Shown here one piece after another: positions 11,030 through 20,640 of a stretch of 64,000 nucleotides of DNA. The translations under genes were made by a program, and so were the position numbers. The notes under the pieces are model-generated. The model saw only the letters and a list, made by a program, of their open reading frames with translations, was not told where the DNA came from and did no database searches. How positions within the stretch are numbered: position 1 is the first letter of the stretch; each line of letters begins with the position of its first letter. The stretch is from contig OY744465.1 of NCBI GenBank assembly GCA_963556145.1, positions 1,736,001-1,800,000 of the forward strand, given 5' to 3'. The stretch is from Hygrocybe punicea (Eukaryota > Basidiomycota > Agaricomycetes > Agaricales > Hygrophoraceae).

Positions 11030-11373
11030 AACAGTCAGACGAAACATGGATTTTACGATCCGACAATCAGGCCACAATTGCTATATCGCACAACCCAGAA
11101 TTCCACGCGTGGACGAAGCACATAGATATCAATTTACATTTCCTATGAGATCACGTCACGTCTGGTATCCTCAAAGTCACATGTATTCCTTCAGAAGAAA
11201 ATCTAGCGGACATATTTACAAAAGGGTTACCTCGCCTGCTTCACGCAAAGTTCACAGCCGAACTTGGTCTATTGACCAGAGAGGAACTGGGAAGAGCGGA
11301 ACACATAACGGAATACATGAACGATGTTTACCGCGACCCAGAACAAGTCGAAGAGTATTCGACCAAGGGGGAG
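11030..11373 (+). pseudogene. Ty1/Copia RNase H end
   Basis: A plus-strand reading gives DNQATIAISHNPEFHAWTKHIDI, then an in-frame TGA, then DHVTSGILKVTCIPSEENLADIFTK and GLPRLLHAKFTAELGLL. This is the C-terminal RNase H signature of Copia polyproteins (KHIDI and ADIFTK). It is followed by the polypurine run AAGGGGGAG directly before a TGTTGGG LTR start. Upstream Pol sequence is absent, so this is a 5'-truncated remnant. Confidence 0.8.
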
Positions 11374-11613
11374 TGTTGGGAATAGTGGCCTAATAGTCAC
11401 GGAAAGGATTAGTAATCTGTATCACGTGACCCCGGAACTCAAACCCACCTGTCCGATGAATAATGCTGAAGCACAGTATGTATTCCACTCACCACAAGAA
11501 ACTTCTAGTAGGTTTAGCTAGTAGTATAAAAGCCCTCTCAGAGAGAGGCAAATATAATTCATTCCACACAAAATAACTTAGCGGTCAACAACCACTGCAA
11601 ACTATATATTCCA
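11374..11613 (+). repeat. Copia 3' LTR
   Basis: It starts TGTTGGGAATAGTGG immediately after the polypurine tract and Copia RNase H end. It carries a TATA box (AGTATAAAAGCCC, about 11522-11534) and closes near TATATTCCA at about 11613. The exact 3' edge is uncertain because no second LTR is in the window. Confidence 0.65.
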
Positions 11614-12158
11614 ATAGAAGGAGAACTCAGTGGCCATTGTTTGGTTTTCTCATTTTGGGCAAGCTTCGTGATGGAGAGATTTGATTGCATGATCTGATCG
11701 TTGGGCCAGGCCATCACGATGGCAGCAAATCAAATTGGATATCACATGAGCCTCGCAACCAAAAAAGGCAGGTCGTTGATTTCTCTCTCGTGCTGAGAGT
11801 GAGACTGCTCCTTACTGAAATGTAGTTAATAGTTGACTAAAAGTATCTAAGTATGCAGGTAGAATATAAAATGAACCTTGTAATCTCCCCAAACTGCAAG
11901 TAAATATAACAGCATTGCTAAAAAAGGAAGTTGTGAAACCACATGGTTCCAATTCGTGCGGCCGCGCAGCCTCAATCGCGCAAATAATAAAAGTGCATTT
12001 GTCACGTCATAACCAAGTATCTAATTCTGCTAGGTATATTCACCCACTGTGACCAGACTTACATATTTGGCAAATTTTGGCAAGTCTTGTACCACATAGT
12101 CATTTCACTCATTCTAGCACACTTCAGTTTCTGCAAACTGAATGTACCAGACAATATA

Positions 12159-13336
12159 CAGCTGATTCGGAAATTCTTGTCCCACGGTTCAAAAAGTGCG
12201 AAAAAAATCAAAAAAATCAAAAAAATCAAAAAAACATTTGCTCCCTCAATACCAGCTAGAATCGCCTACATTTACATGGTCAGACCCATAAACCCTCAGA
12301 GAACACCCTAATGAAGATCTTTGCGCATTAACAGATGTCAATTTCTCGAAGATTTACATGGTTTGTGAAGACCAATTGCGCCTTCGCTGGCTTCTCCACA
12401 TCGGAATACGAGTTTGGGAATCCAAATGGAGACACCTTTATTGGCGTAGACAAGGTTTCAGAAGCTGAGGGTGTCAAGAAAGATGTTCTGTTCAAGGTAC
12501 AGTCGTCTCCCACTTGCCTGCCGTGACACTCATTCTCAATCAGTTTAGCAATAGCGGAATCGACGATTGGGACGATTCGCACCTCCCAGGCCCTCCCAAA
12601 ACTAGGCAGAGGCCCCGTGCCGTTTTCAACAAGTGGGTTCAAATGTTGCAATGAGCAGTTGCTGAGTGGCCGATAGGGACAGTGAAGACGTTAAGCAAAG
12701 AGTTTGTTGGCTTTCCCTACTACTCCGAGTGGGTTCGAGATGATGGGGCAAGCAAATTCTCGCATCAAAGGAGTGGAACACAACTGTTATGCTTGTGGCA
12801 ACGGCATCGCCAACGACACCAAAGAGCAGCAATCAGCGAGAGTATTAGGTGTGTACTCTCTGTCAGTTTGCATTCAAGGTCATACTCCAGAGTCACTCAG
12901 TCACTCCACTCTGTCTCAGACTCTGGGTCTGTTCGGCAAGCCTTGGGCAGTCACCAAATATTGAAGTACTATTGTGTTCGGTGCCAGTAATGTTTTAACA
13001 TATACTCTGTGTATACCAACTTCCTTGCCTTATCCATAGTAACTGCTGTTGTGCCTGCTTCAACAATTTCATGTTCAGGATACCCGCTCACTCGAATTGA
13101 TCTCGTAGAAAAATTTTGGTTAGGCTGCCTTAGGCAATGTGCTTGGTGGAGACACCAACAGATTCAAGCCTTCCAGCAGTGGCCGCAACACTCCTTGTTT
13201 CATTTCGTAGCTGATATGGCAGTAACCCATGGTGAATGAATGGTATTGAGGGAGCAAATGTTTTTTTGATTTTTTTGATTTTTTTGATTTTTTTCGCACT
13301 TTTTGAACCGTGGGACAAGAATTTCCGAATCAGCTG
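12159..13336. mobile_element. TA-flanked element with perfect 96-bp terminal inverted repeats
   Basis: The arms 12159-12254 and 13241-13336 are identical in inverted orientation over 96 bp. This includes four A7 runs separated by TC, so the match is exact. Ends are CAGCTGATTCGG and CCGAATCAGCTG, flanked by TA at 12157-12158 and 13337-13338, as for Tc1/mariner elements. The 986-bp interior has no DDE transposase I can recognise, though it holds short coding-like stretches (for example minus 12651-12328). It is therefore non-autonomous, possibly with captured host sequence. Perfect arms imply recent insertion or arm conversion. Confidence 0.8.
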
Positions 13337-13424
13337 TAATGGGAGAAAGTGAGTCCTCACTTGTGAGAATGTCCATTCCTTGACTTTTCATTGACGTGGC
13401 TAAATTCTGCTCTCTTAGAGGTTA

Positions 13425-13793
13425 ATGGCGGAATCTCTCAAGTTATTCCCAAGTCTCAAATGCCTTTACATCTGGGGTAGAAATAATGGGATCAGTCGTG
13501 AGTTCCTTCCACCAGAGGAAGTGGCCGATTTCGTCACAACGGTTGCCAACCACTGTGTAAATGTGGAGTCTTTTACTGAAGTTACTGATCTTGCTGGGGC
13601 TTTTGGACACTACAAGGCCGTAAAAATTCAATGGGGCCACGATGGCACTGTAACTTTTCAGGAGCGGCTAGGCTGCGGGCGCATTATAGGATGCGAGGAG
13701 GATGATTTGCCATGTATTTGGTTTGAATTTGTCTGCAGAAGTGGTTTAAGCTTTTGCAAGGAGGCACTCCGACTTTGGGAAAATTTGTCGTAG
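13425..13793 (+). CDS. C-terminal fragment resembling an F-box/leucine-rich-repeat protein
   Basis: A 122-residue frame, MAESLKLFPSLKCLYIWGRNNGI, then PPEEVADFVTTVANHCVNVESF, then GYGRIIG-like CGRIIGCEEDDLPCIWFEF. The hydrophobic rhythm (LKLFPSLKCLYI) resembles the last repeats of agaricomycete F-box/LRR proteins, but there is no diagnostic F-box. The upstream exons would fall in or beyond the element at 12159-13336, which ends 89 bp before the ATG, so the gene is probably truncated. The identification is tentative. Confidence 0.4.
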   Translation: MAESLKLFPSLKCLYIWGRNNGISREFLPPEEVADFVTTVANHCVNVESFTEVTDLAGAFGHYKAVKIQWGHDGTVTFQERLGCGRIIGCEEDDLPCIWFEFVCRSGLSFCKEALRLWENLS

Positions 13794-13902
13794 CCTTACC
13801 CGGTAATAGTATTCAAATTATTTATCTGCTAATTATTATAATCCCGTGTCATTCCGTCCATGTTTTCCCAATGAACTTGCGGCAACACCAGTTCCCTGCA
13901 GA

Positions 13903-15913
13903 ATGCCTTTTCTTGCAATGTTGTGGCCATGTGTAATCATCTGTTTCTCCACCTACCTGCTATTGAAAGTTTGGCTAGCGTACGCCCGAACACTGCGCTC
14001 GACTGACGACACCCGTCGGTCGGAGGTATTCCGTAACCTTGGTATTTCCCCAACACTCACGAAGAAAATAGTCGGATTTTTCCATCCGTATTGGTGAGCA
14101 AACCTTCCTCGCTGTGTTACACTCTTTGATTCTACTCAAGAAAACACAAGCAATGCAGGAGGGGGTGGTGAACGTGTGCTGTGGACAGCTATCGCCGCTC
14201 TGCAACGTACTGAACGCGATCTCGTCAGTGTCGTGTACAGCGGGGATATTGATGTAACAAAAGAGGAGATCATCGCTAAAGTGGAGGTATTATCGTTGTC
14301 GAACGCAAGATAGACGTTGGGAATTGACTTCAACTGTTCAGGCTAGATTCGACATTACATTGGACCATTCAACTATTCACTTTGTGTTTCTGCGATCCCG
14401 CCATCTGGTCGAGGACGCCGCATGGCCGAGATTCACACTCCTTGGTCAAAGTGTTGGTTCGATGTACCTCGCATGGGAAGCAATGTCGCAGCTCATCCCT
14501 GACGTCTTCATCGGTTAGCCTCACACGAAAGCTACTGAAAAGATAACGTGATTCCTCATGGAATTCCTGCAGACACGATGGGATATGCATTCACATTTTA
14601 CGTAGTTTCGGTCTTGGGCCAGATCCCTGTCGGGGCATATGTCCACTACCCAACAATCAGCACCGACATGCTCGCACGCGTGAGATCCAGGCAACGATGG
14701 CACACCAATTCGGACGTCATCTCGTCCTCATCAGTGCTCAGCCACGGAAAGCTCCTGTGCGCCAGTACATCCTCTTTTCATTGTTCATATTGACTACAAA
14801 GGCCTGCCCAGGTACTACCGTCTCTTCATGTATTATTACTCTCTATCCCTCCGGAATGCCTCATTCCTCATGGTCAACTCCTCATGGACAAAAAACCACG
14901 TCCAAGCCATCCTGCAACACTCCGATGGACTTCTCGATGCCATTCATTTCTTGCCATCCCAATTGATGTCGAGATTCATTAAATCCAACAAATTATCTAA
15001 ATCGGTGCAGATCGTGTACCCGCCTTGCGATACGCGTGAAATGGCCAAGTTTCCGCTCGAAGGCAGAGAGCGCATTATTCTTAGCGTGGCGCAGTTCCGG
15101 TGCGCGATTCCCCTTGTCATCCACAGTCCCTACTAATTTAATGCTTTTACTTTACAGTCCTGAGAAGGATCACGCAGCGCAACTGCATTCCTTTCATAAG
15201 TTGATTAAAACATACCCAGAACATAGCCAGTCTGGCACAGCTGTCAAGCTCGTCCTTGTTGGTGGAAGCCGCAACGCAAAAGACCTGGCCCGTGTTGACC
15301 AGCTGCGTCATTTGGCAAAAGAACTCGGCATTGAGGTTCATTTACACATCTGAATTCAGCAACTACGTGCTTTTTTTTTGACTTCGGGAGCACTCTAGGA
15401 ATGTGTCGAGTTTGTCGTCAATGCTTCCTTCTCGGATATCCTCGGCTGGCTATCCCGAGCAAGCATTGGACTCAGCACAATGGTTGACGAACACTTTGGG
15501 ATCAATATCGTTGAGTTCATGGTCAGTCATTCTTGGATTGTGGTAATGTGTTGTCCTCTCACCATTGTGATCGCTGCGTCGCAGGCGGCAGGGGTGATAC
15601 CGGTGACACATGCCTCCGGGGGGCCTCTGAACGATATTGTGGTCCCTCTGAACGGGGAACCTACGGGTGCCGCGGTTTTCATTCCCAACCACGTTGCACT
15701 GACAACCTTCTTATGCCAGGTTACCACGCAACGACTCCAGAGACTTTCGCAGCTACATTACACACAGCTTTGACGCTTTCCAAAGTCGAGGAATTCGCGC
15801 TGAGACAGCGAGCTAGGGCCTGCGCCATTCAACAGTTTTCAGTGGAGGAGTTCGAGAAAGGCTGGAATGCTAGTGGATGGCGTAATTGGATCACGGAGTC
15901 CTCCTCACTCTGA
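13903..15913 (+). CDS. ALG11: ALG11, GDP-Man:Man3GlcNAc2-PP-dolichol alpha-1,2-mannosyltransferase
   Basis: Adds the fourth and fifth mannoses to the lipid-linked oligosaccharide on the cytosolic face of the ER, for N-glycosylation. Nine exons: 13903-14093, 14151-14286, 14342-14513, 14573-14756, 14812-15099, 15158-15335, 15399-15521, 15585-15666, 15720-15913. They join in frame to 515 residues, normal for the family. An N-terminal membrane anchor ([20 protein letters not shown]) is followed by the family hallmark [12 protein letters not shown] at about residues 64-75, then [11 protein letters not shown]. The GT-B donor-site [14 protein letters not shown] (about 414-427) has the paired glutamates. 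Introns are 53-63 nt. The ATG is the first in frame ahead of the anchor. The gene appears intact and functional, and it converges with the oxidase gene downstream. Confidence 0.95.
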
Positions 15914-16058
15914 TTCGGATGCTGAATATCGTTCATGTAGCAGGGAATAACGATCCGATGGTCCGAGTGACAGAACTTAACCCCAAAAGACTCCCTACCG
16001 AAAGAACATGCAATGGTTTCTGACTGTTTTTAACATTACCCCCTTGTACTACAAGTGC

Positions 16059-17748
16059 CTAAAGTTTGTTCTTTATGGCGACGGCCTCCCCTTTCCCGAT
16101 GATCTCCTCCATTGTCGAATACCCAGTCAACCCCATGGTGATGTCTAAATCCGCTAACGTGCACTTGATTACCTCCTCTACGCCAGCTTCGCCACTGATC
16201 ATGAGACCGTACACCCACGGTCTTGCCACTGCCGCATTGTTTCTCAGCAAACCCAAAATCATCAACGGAAGGAAATGCACTCACGTAAAATCGCCTGAGC
16301 CCCCAGTGCAAATGCCTTTATGATGTCACTACCAGTCCTAATTCCTGAATCGAAAAGAACAGTCAGTTTCTTGCTCCTCTGCGCCTCACGTATTTTGGGA
16401 GATTGGCATATTCGCTCAAGGGAAAAAAGAGAAGCTACTGCGCCATCTACTTGACGGCCGCCTGCGGGTGAATGACGTCTTAATAACTCAGGGAAAGGGA
16501 GACGGGGATAGGGCCCACCGTGATTTGAGACAATAATACCATTAACGCCTGCGTCTAAAGCTTTCTCTGCGTCCTGTATATTGTGAAATTCCATTCAGGA
16601 CACAGCGAAAAAGCATCATGCTCACCACAACACTTTGGATGCCTTTCAAGACAAGCGGACCGGCCCAATTGTCTCTCAAGAACTTGAGCTCCTCCCATGT
16701 CCTGAATTTTCCAGAGTTGATCTCCCTCATCCATTCCCCCCCGAGGAAAGTATCTCTCATCGCCTTCTTGTCGCCAGCAAGGCAGAGTTTGTCTTGAACC
16801 GCAGGGTTATATGGGAACTTTGTGTGCTCGTCTCGGACTGGCTGGATGTTGTATCTCGCCATGAAAATCGGGTCTGAAGTGCCGACTTGTGTCCCTACGC
16901 CGTGTGCAAATGGCTGGGGAGCAACATAAATGAGTACGAGACAAGTGGAATGGAACGGGAGGACATCACAAGATACGCGGTATCAATATCATGCGGTCGC
17001 CAGCCAAGTAATGTGGTGTCAAGTGTGACTACTAGAACCGTGAAGCCGTTCTCTTTTGCCCTTTTGAGCAAGGATAGCGTTACGTCATTTGAGCGTGGCC
17101 TGATAATTTACGACAGATGATTCCCAGAGATAAGTCAGCAAGAGCAGGACTAGACGTACCAGTATAGCTGGTACCACCTTGAGCTATTTCCGTTGGCTCG
17201 TGCAACTTCTTCAATGGAACGCGACGAAGCCGTGCTCATAATGAACGGAACTCGAAGATTTTTGGCAGCGCGAGCCGTGGCAAGCTCAGCGTCAGCATGC
17301 CAGACACCTTGCACTCCAATTGGGGCAAGGAATAGTGGAGATGAATATTTGACACCAAATATGGTCACCTGAAATTTACAAGATGAAGACAATGAATGGG
17401 GCAGGCGATCAGTCCAAACACTTACAGAGAGATCACGAGTGTGGGTGTTGCGCAACATGCGCGGGACGATTTTGAACGCATCAAAAGCCTTGCGGTTCGC
17501 ATGGTAGGTGGAACCCGAGCCAGCACTCCCAAAAGCATACAGGAATGCACCTACGTGAGTTCAAGTCAAAGTTCAATAAAAATTCGCTGAAGGGTCGTTC
17601 GAAACAGACCATGGTGTTCCTTGAGTGCCTCTCGCGCTTTCTGTTCAAGCTTGTCGATATCCACCGTGCCGTTGATTGGCGGTTTTCGGCTGGAGTATGC
17701 TTGGAGCATATGTGCCCCCCATGCAGTCGAACCTGTTGGCCGGGACAT
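16059..17748 (-). CDS. FMN-dependent alpha-hydroxy-acid oxidase (lactate 2-monooxygenase-like)
   Basis: A flavoenzyme oxidising lactate-like 2-hydroxy acids. Eight exons in minus order: 17748-17610, 17550-17426, 17368-17160, 17099-16970, 16913-16626, 16573-16519, 16461-16285, 16228-16059. They join in frame to 430 residues. Motifs in order: AFLYAFGSAGSGS, FKIVPRMLRN, SPLFLAPIGVQG, IMSTASSRSIEEVA, RWYQLYW, the catalytic His/Arg block SNHGGRQVDGA, then FDSGIRTGSDIIKAFALGA and RPWVYGL for FMN phosphate binding. The start is the first ATG after an in-frame stop. No mitochondrial cytochrome b5 domain is present, so it is not flavocytochrome b2. It appears intact. Exact substrate not determined. 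Confidence 0.9.
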
Positions 17749-18554
17749 GGACGTTGAGGAAGTGGGATGGTACCGCGAATGTGATAAAAAGCTACCGGCG
17801 ATGCAGATGTCGTAGGCTTTCGGGGATGTTGACTGATTGCCGGCAACCTCAGACGCTTATCAGATAATGTGGTCATTTGTCTCCGACTTCACCCATCTAA
17901 GGCATGACACGAGGCCAGGCGTACGTGAGCGTTTCGCGATCATACTTTCTTTGCGTCAAATCGATGTGCTGCTCCGCGGAACAGCAAGAAATGCCAAGAG
18001 GGCAGTAGTTTTTCAAATCTCGCGCGCAAGATATCACTGATGGTTGGATGATGTATGGATGATTTACGCGCGTCGAGGGTGGCACAGTCGAGATGCGGAC
18101 CATCAACCTTGCCAGATTTATATTCACTATGGTCGCAAATTCCAAATGTATTACGCACCGAGGCCACTGGGGCTATCATGATGATACCGCTCTTTCGGAT
18201 TGTAGGTCTCGGATTACTCCAAGATGAGCGCAGAGGAACAATTCTGATGCCGTAAGGACGCGAGAGAGGTGAAAATACCGGTATTAGTTTGGACAGGAGA
18301 TCATGAATCAGTTGTGCTTCCATCTAGAAGCACAATGGTCCATTTGGACGGTAATATTGCAAAGGTATGAGGCGCACTCACCGACTGATCCGAAAAATTT
18401 CAAGCAATCCAATGTACAAATGCACAATGCACAAAATGCACAAATATACATCCTCGTCGATGGTTCGGAATCGCGGACTCGGAGCATGAGCCCAATAATA
18501 TTGATCCGATTCGGCGATTCGGAGACACGCGACCACTCGGAGGATCTTGCCAAT
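17749..18554. other. Intergenic, no supported gene
   Basis: The promoter side of the oxidase gene, running to the edge of the Harbinger element. Open frames here (for example minus 18323-17940) have no recognisable motif. At 18420-18450 there is a short degenerate repeat of ATGCACAA. 18450-18550 is rich in CGGAxxCG motifs, like a diverged MITE, but no ends were found. Confidence 0.4.
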
Positions 18555-18627
18555 AATGGTTCTCAAGGCTCGGCTAGTGACTCGGCTAGTGGATGACAAA
18601 TATGTAGTTATTTCTATATACAGTAGT

Positions 18628-18798
18628 CTATGTCCGTGCAGGCAAAGTTTCTGGCCTAAGGAATTTGTTTTGGAAGAGGTTACATAAACAAATTTGCAAT
18701 ATAGCGAGAAACTCGGTTTTGGGGGAAAAAACAGGAAGGGGTTTTTTCAAACTCAAAAACAGTGTCCGGTCCTAATCGAGAAGTCAAATGAGCTGCGA
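18628..18798 (-). repeat. DIRS split direct repeat B2
   Basis: 171 bp beginning CTATGTCCGTGCAGG on the plus strand. It is nearly identical to B1 (19113-19283), and its outer edge is one end of the element. Confidence 0.85.
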
Positions 18799-18952
18799 GG
18801 GTGGGAGGGACAAGCAGCAGGTCTGAATGAAACGTGAACACAGCGTCGAGTTGGTTGAGGAAGCTGCAATGTCTTATGGCAAGTATATTGATGAAGATAC
18901 CTGCTGCTAGGGAGTGGCGGGGGGGTTGAAATGAGGGAGCTGGAGGGTGGGC

Positions 18953-19112
18953 GAAATGAAAGAGATAATCTGCTCTATTGAGCAGGGAAGATCTTTTGAA
19001 GTGGCAAGTGGTGGTGGCACGAGCTGAGAGGCAGACGCGCCACAACTTGCCAGATTCGTACATAGACTTAATTCTAATTCACACTCATTCTTCGTGTTTG
19101 TTAGAAGACAAT
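18953..19112 (-). repeat. DIRS split direct repeat A2
   Basis: 160 bp, nearly identical to A1 (24179-24338), differing at a few C/T positions. It abuts B1 directly at 19112/19113. Confidence 0.85.
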
Positions 19113-19283
19113 CTATGTCTGTGCAGGCAAAGTTTCTGGCCTAAGGAATTTGTTTTGGAAGAGGTTACATAAACAAATTTGCAATATAGCGAGAAACTCG
19201 GTTTTGGGGGAAAAAACAGGAAGGGGTTTTTTCAAACTCAAAAACAGTGTCCGGTCCTAATCGAGAAGTCAAATGAGCTGCGA
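19113..19283 (-). repeat. DIRS split direct repeat B1
   Basis: 171 bp matching B2 and directly joined to A2. It lies just downstream of the recombinase ORF. Confidence 0.85.
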
Positions 19284-19364
19284 CTCCCAGATATTAGGAG
19301 CCCAGCGACGCGTTAAGCGAAGTGGACTCCCAGTGATTAGGAGATGGGTGAGTTACTCACAGTT

Positions 19365-20640
19365 TTAGCGGGGAGGTGGCATTGCATAGCGCAGGAAGGG
19401 TTCTAGGACTGGTGTTCCCTGCATGTAAGGGGCCATGACTACTGCGTGTTGGCGTAGGTATGTCAGGAACGCACCACTGGTCCAGCGACCAATGGTTTTT
19501 ACTACTTCGAAGGGAACACCTCGTAGCAGGAGTTCAAGTGTGGCTCCAATGCGTATCCCATGTCCCTGGAAGGGAGGTATTTTGAGTGCTTTGCTGATAT
19601 CCTTCAAGCGTGATATGAAAGCTAATCGGGTGAGAGGTCGGAGTCCTTGTGGGTGGCGCCATGCAAATAAAGGATCGGCCGGGGATGGGTTGTTGATGCT
19701 GAAGTGGGTATTGATGGTGGCCTCTGGATCGGATGGGCCTGGTTGTTTTGACCAGTATATATCCTCGCCTTCTCGGGAAGTCTTGGTGACTGGGATGTGG
19801 AAGACTGATACTTGGAGATTGTTGCGATCTTTCCGCCAAGTCATATCAGAGCGTTTGACGTGTAGGTCAGGATTGAAGGCTTTTAAAGTGGGAACAGTAA
19901 GTTCTCCCAGGCGAGCTATGGAGTAAAAGGTGGTTGTGAGACAAGCATAGAAAGCGGCATCGAACGGGAGCGTTAGGTCCAGTTCATTCTTGGCCATTGC
20001 TAGAAATTGGGTAGTGATGGGTTCCCTCTTGGCACGAATGGATGTGGGGGGAGTGAGGGAAGTGGGACCATCGAGGGCCGCTTTTATCTCTGGGTGATTG
20101 GCACACCATGGCTGGCCATGGAGAATGTGCCATGCACGGACGGCGAAGACATAGTTGGCCAGAGTCTTTCCGGAGTAGACTCCGGCATTGTTAGCAATGA
20201 AGGCGAGGACTAGGACCAGGCTGGCTGGACATCGTTGAGGTTCCGGAATGCTGCGGAGATCGCAGAACCGGTGAAATGCGAGAAGTCCCGCACCGTATCC
20301 AGCCCGAGTGCCTTGAGCCCAGGATACGCCGATGACCTCTAGAATTCGGTCTAGGTCAGCATCAGTGATGGGGAGAGTGTGTCCATTAGTGTCGTGTGCT
20401 GTACGTGTCCGAGCTGGGACCCATAGCCGAAGACGGTCGCGGGCAAGGCAGTGAGGACGAAGCGGTGAGGTGAGAGGGGCCAACCCAAGTCGATATGGTT
20501 GTGGCCTGGAAGGAATTGGGTCCGGGGGTGGACCGAAGGGTGGATCAACCGGACCATTGGCTTTGGAGGGCTCGCAGCTCAGTTTCAAAGTTAGTGGGCT
20601 GTTTCTGTGGGGGACCAGGATTCCTGAGAGAATCCGCAAT
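19365..20640 (-). CDS. DIRS tyrosine recombinase
   Basis: The C-terminal part of a long minus-strand frame; the recombinase domain starts near 20640 and ends at 19365. It shows DADLDRILEVIGVSWAQGTR (core-binding region), the first catalytic Arg in SIARLGELTVP, the HxxR box in GHGIRIGATLELLL, and the nucleophile Tyr in GRWTSGAFLTYLRQHAV. The family integrates and excises DIRS circles without a DDE integrase. The frame upstream of about 20640 overlaps the RT ORF and is a shadow. Its start overlaps the end of RT/RNase H, suggesting coupled translation or splicing. Confidence 0.9.

Noticed and set aside
17940..18323. 127-codon minus-strand frame upstream of the oxidase gene
   Set aside because: It has no motif, no splice support and overlapping alternative frames; it is likely chance.
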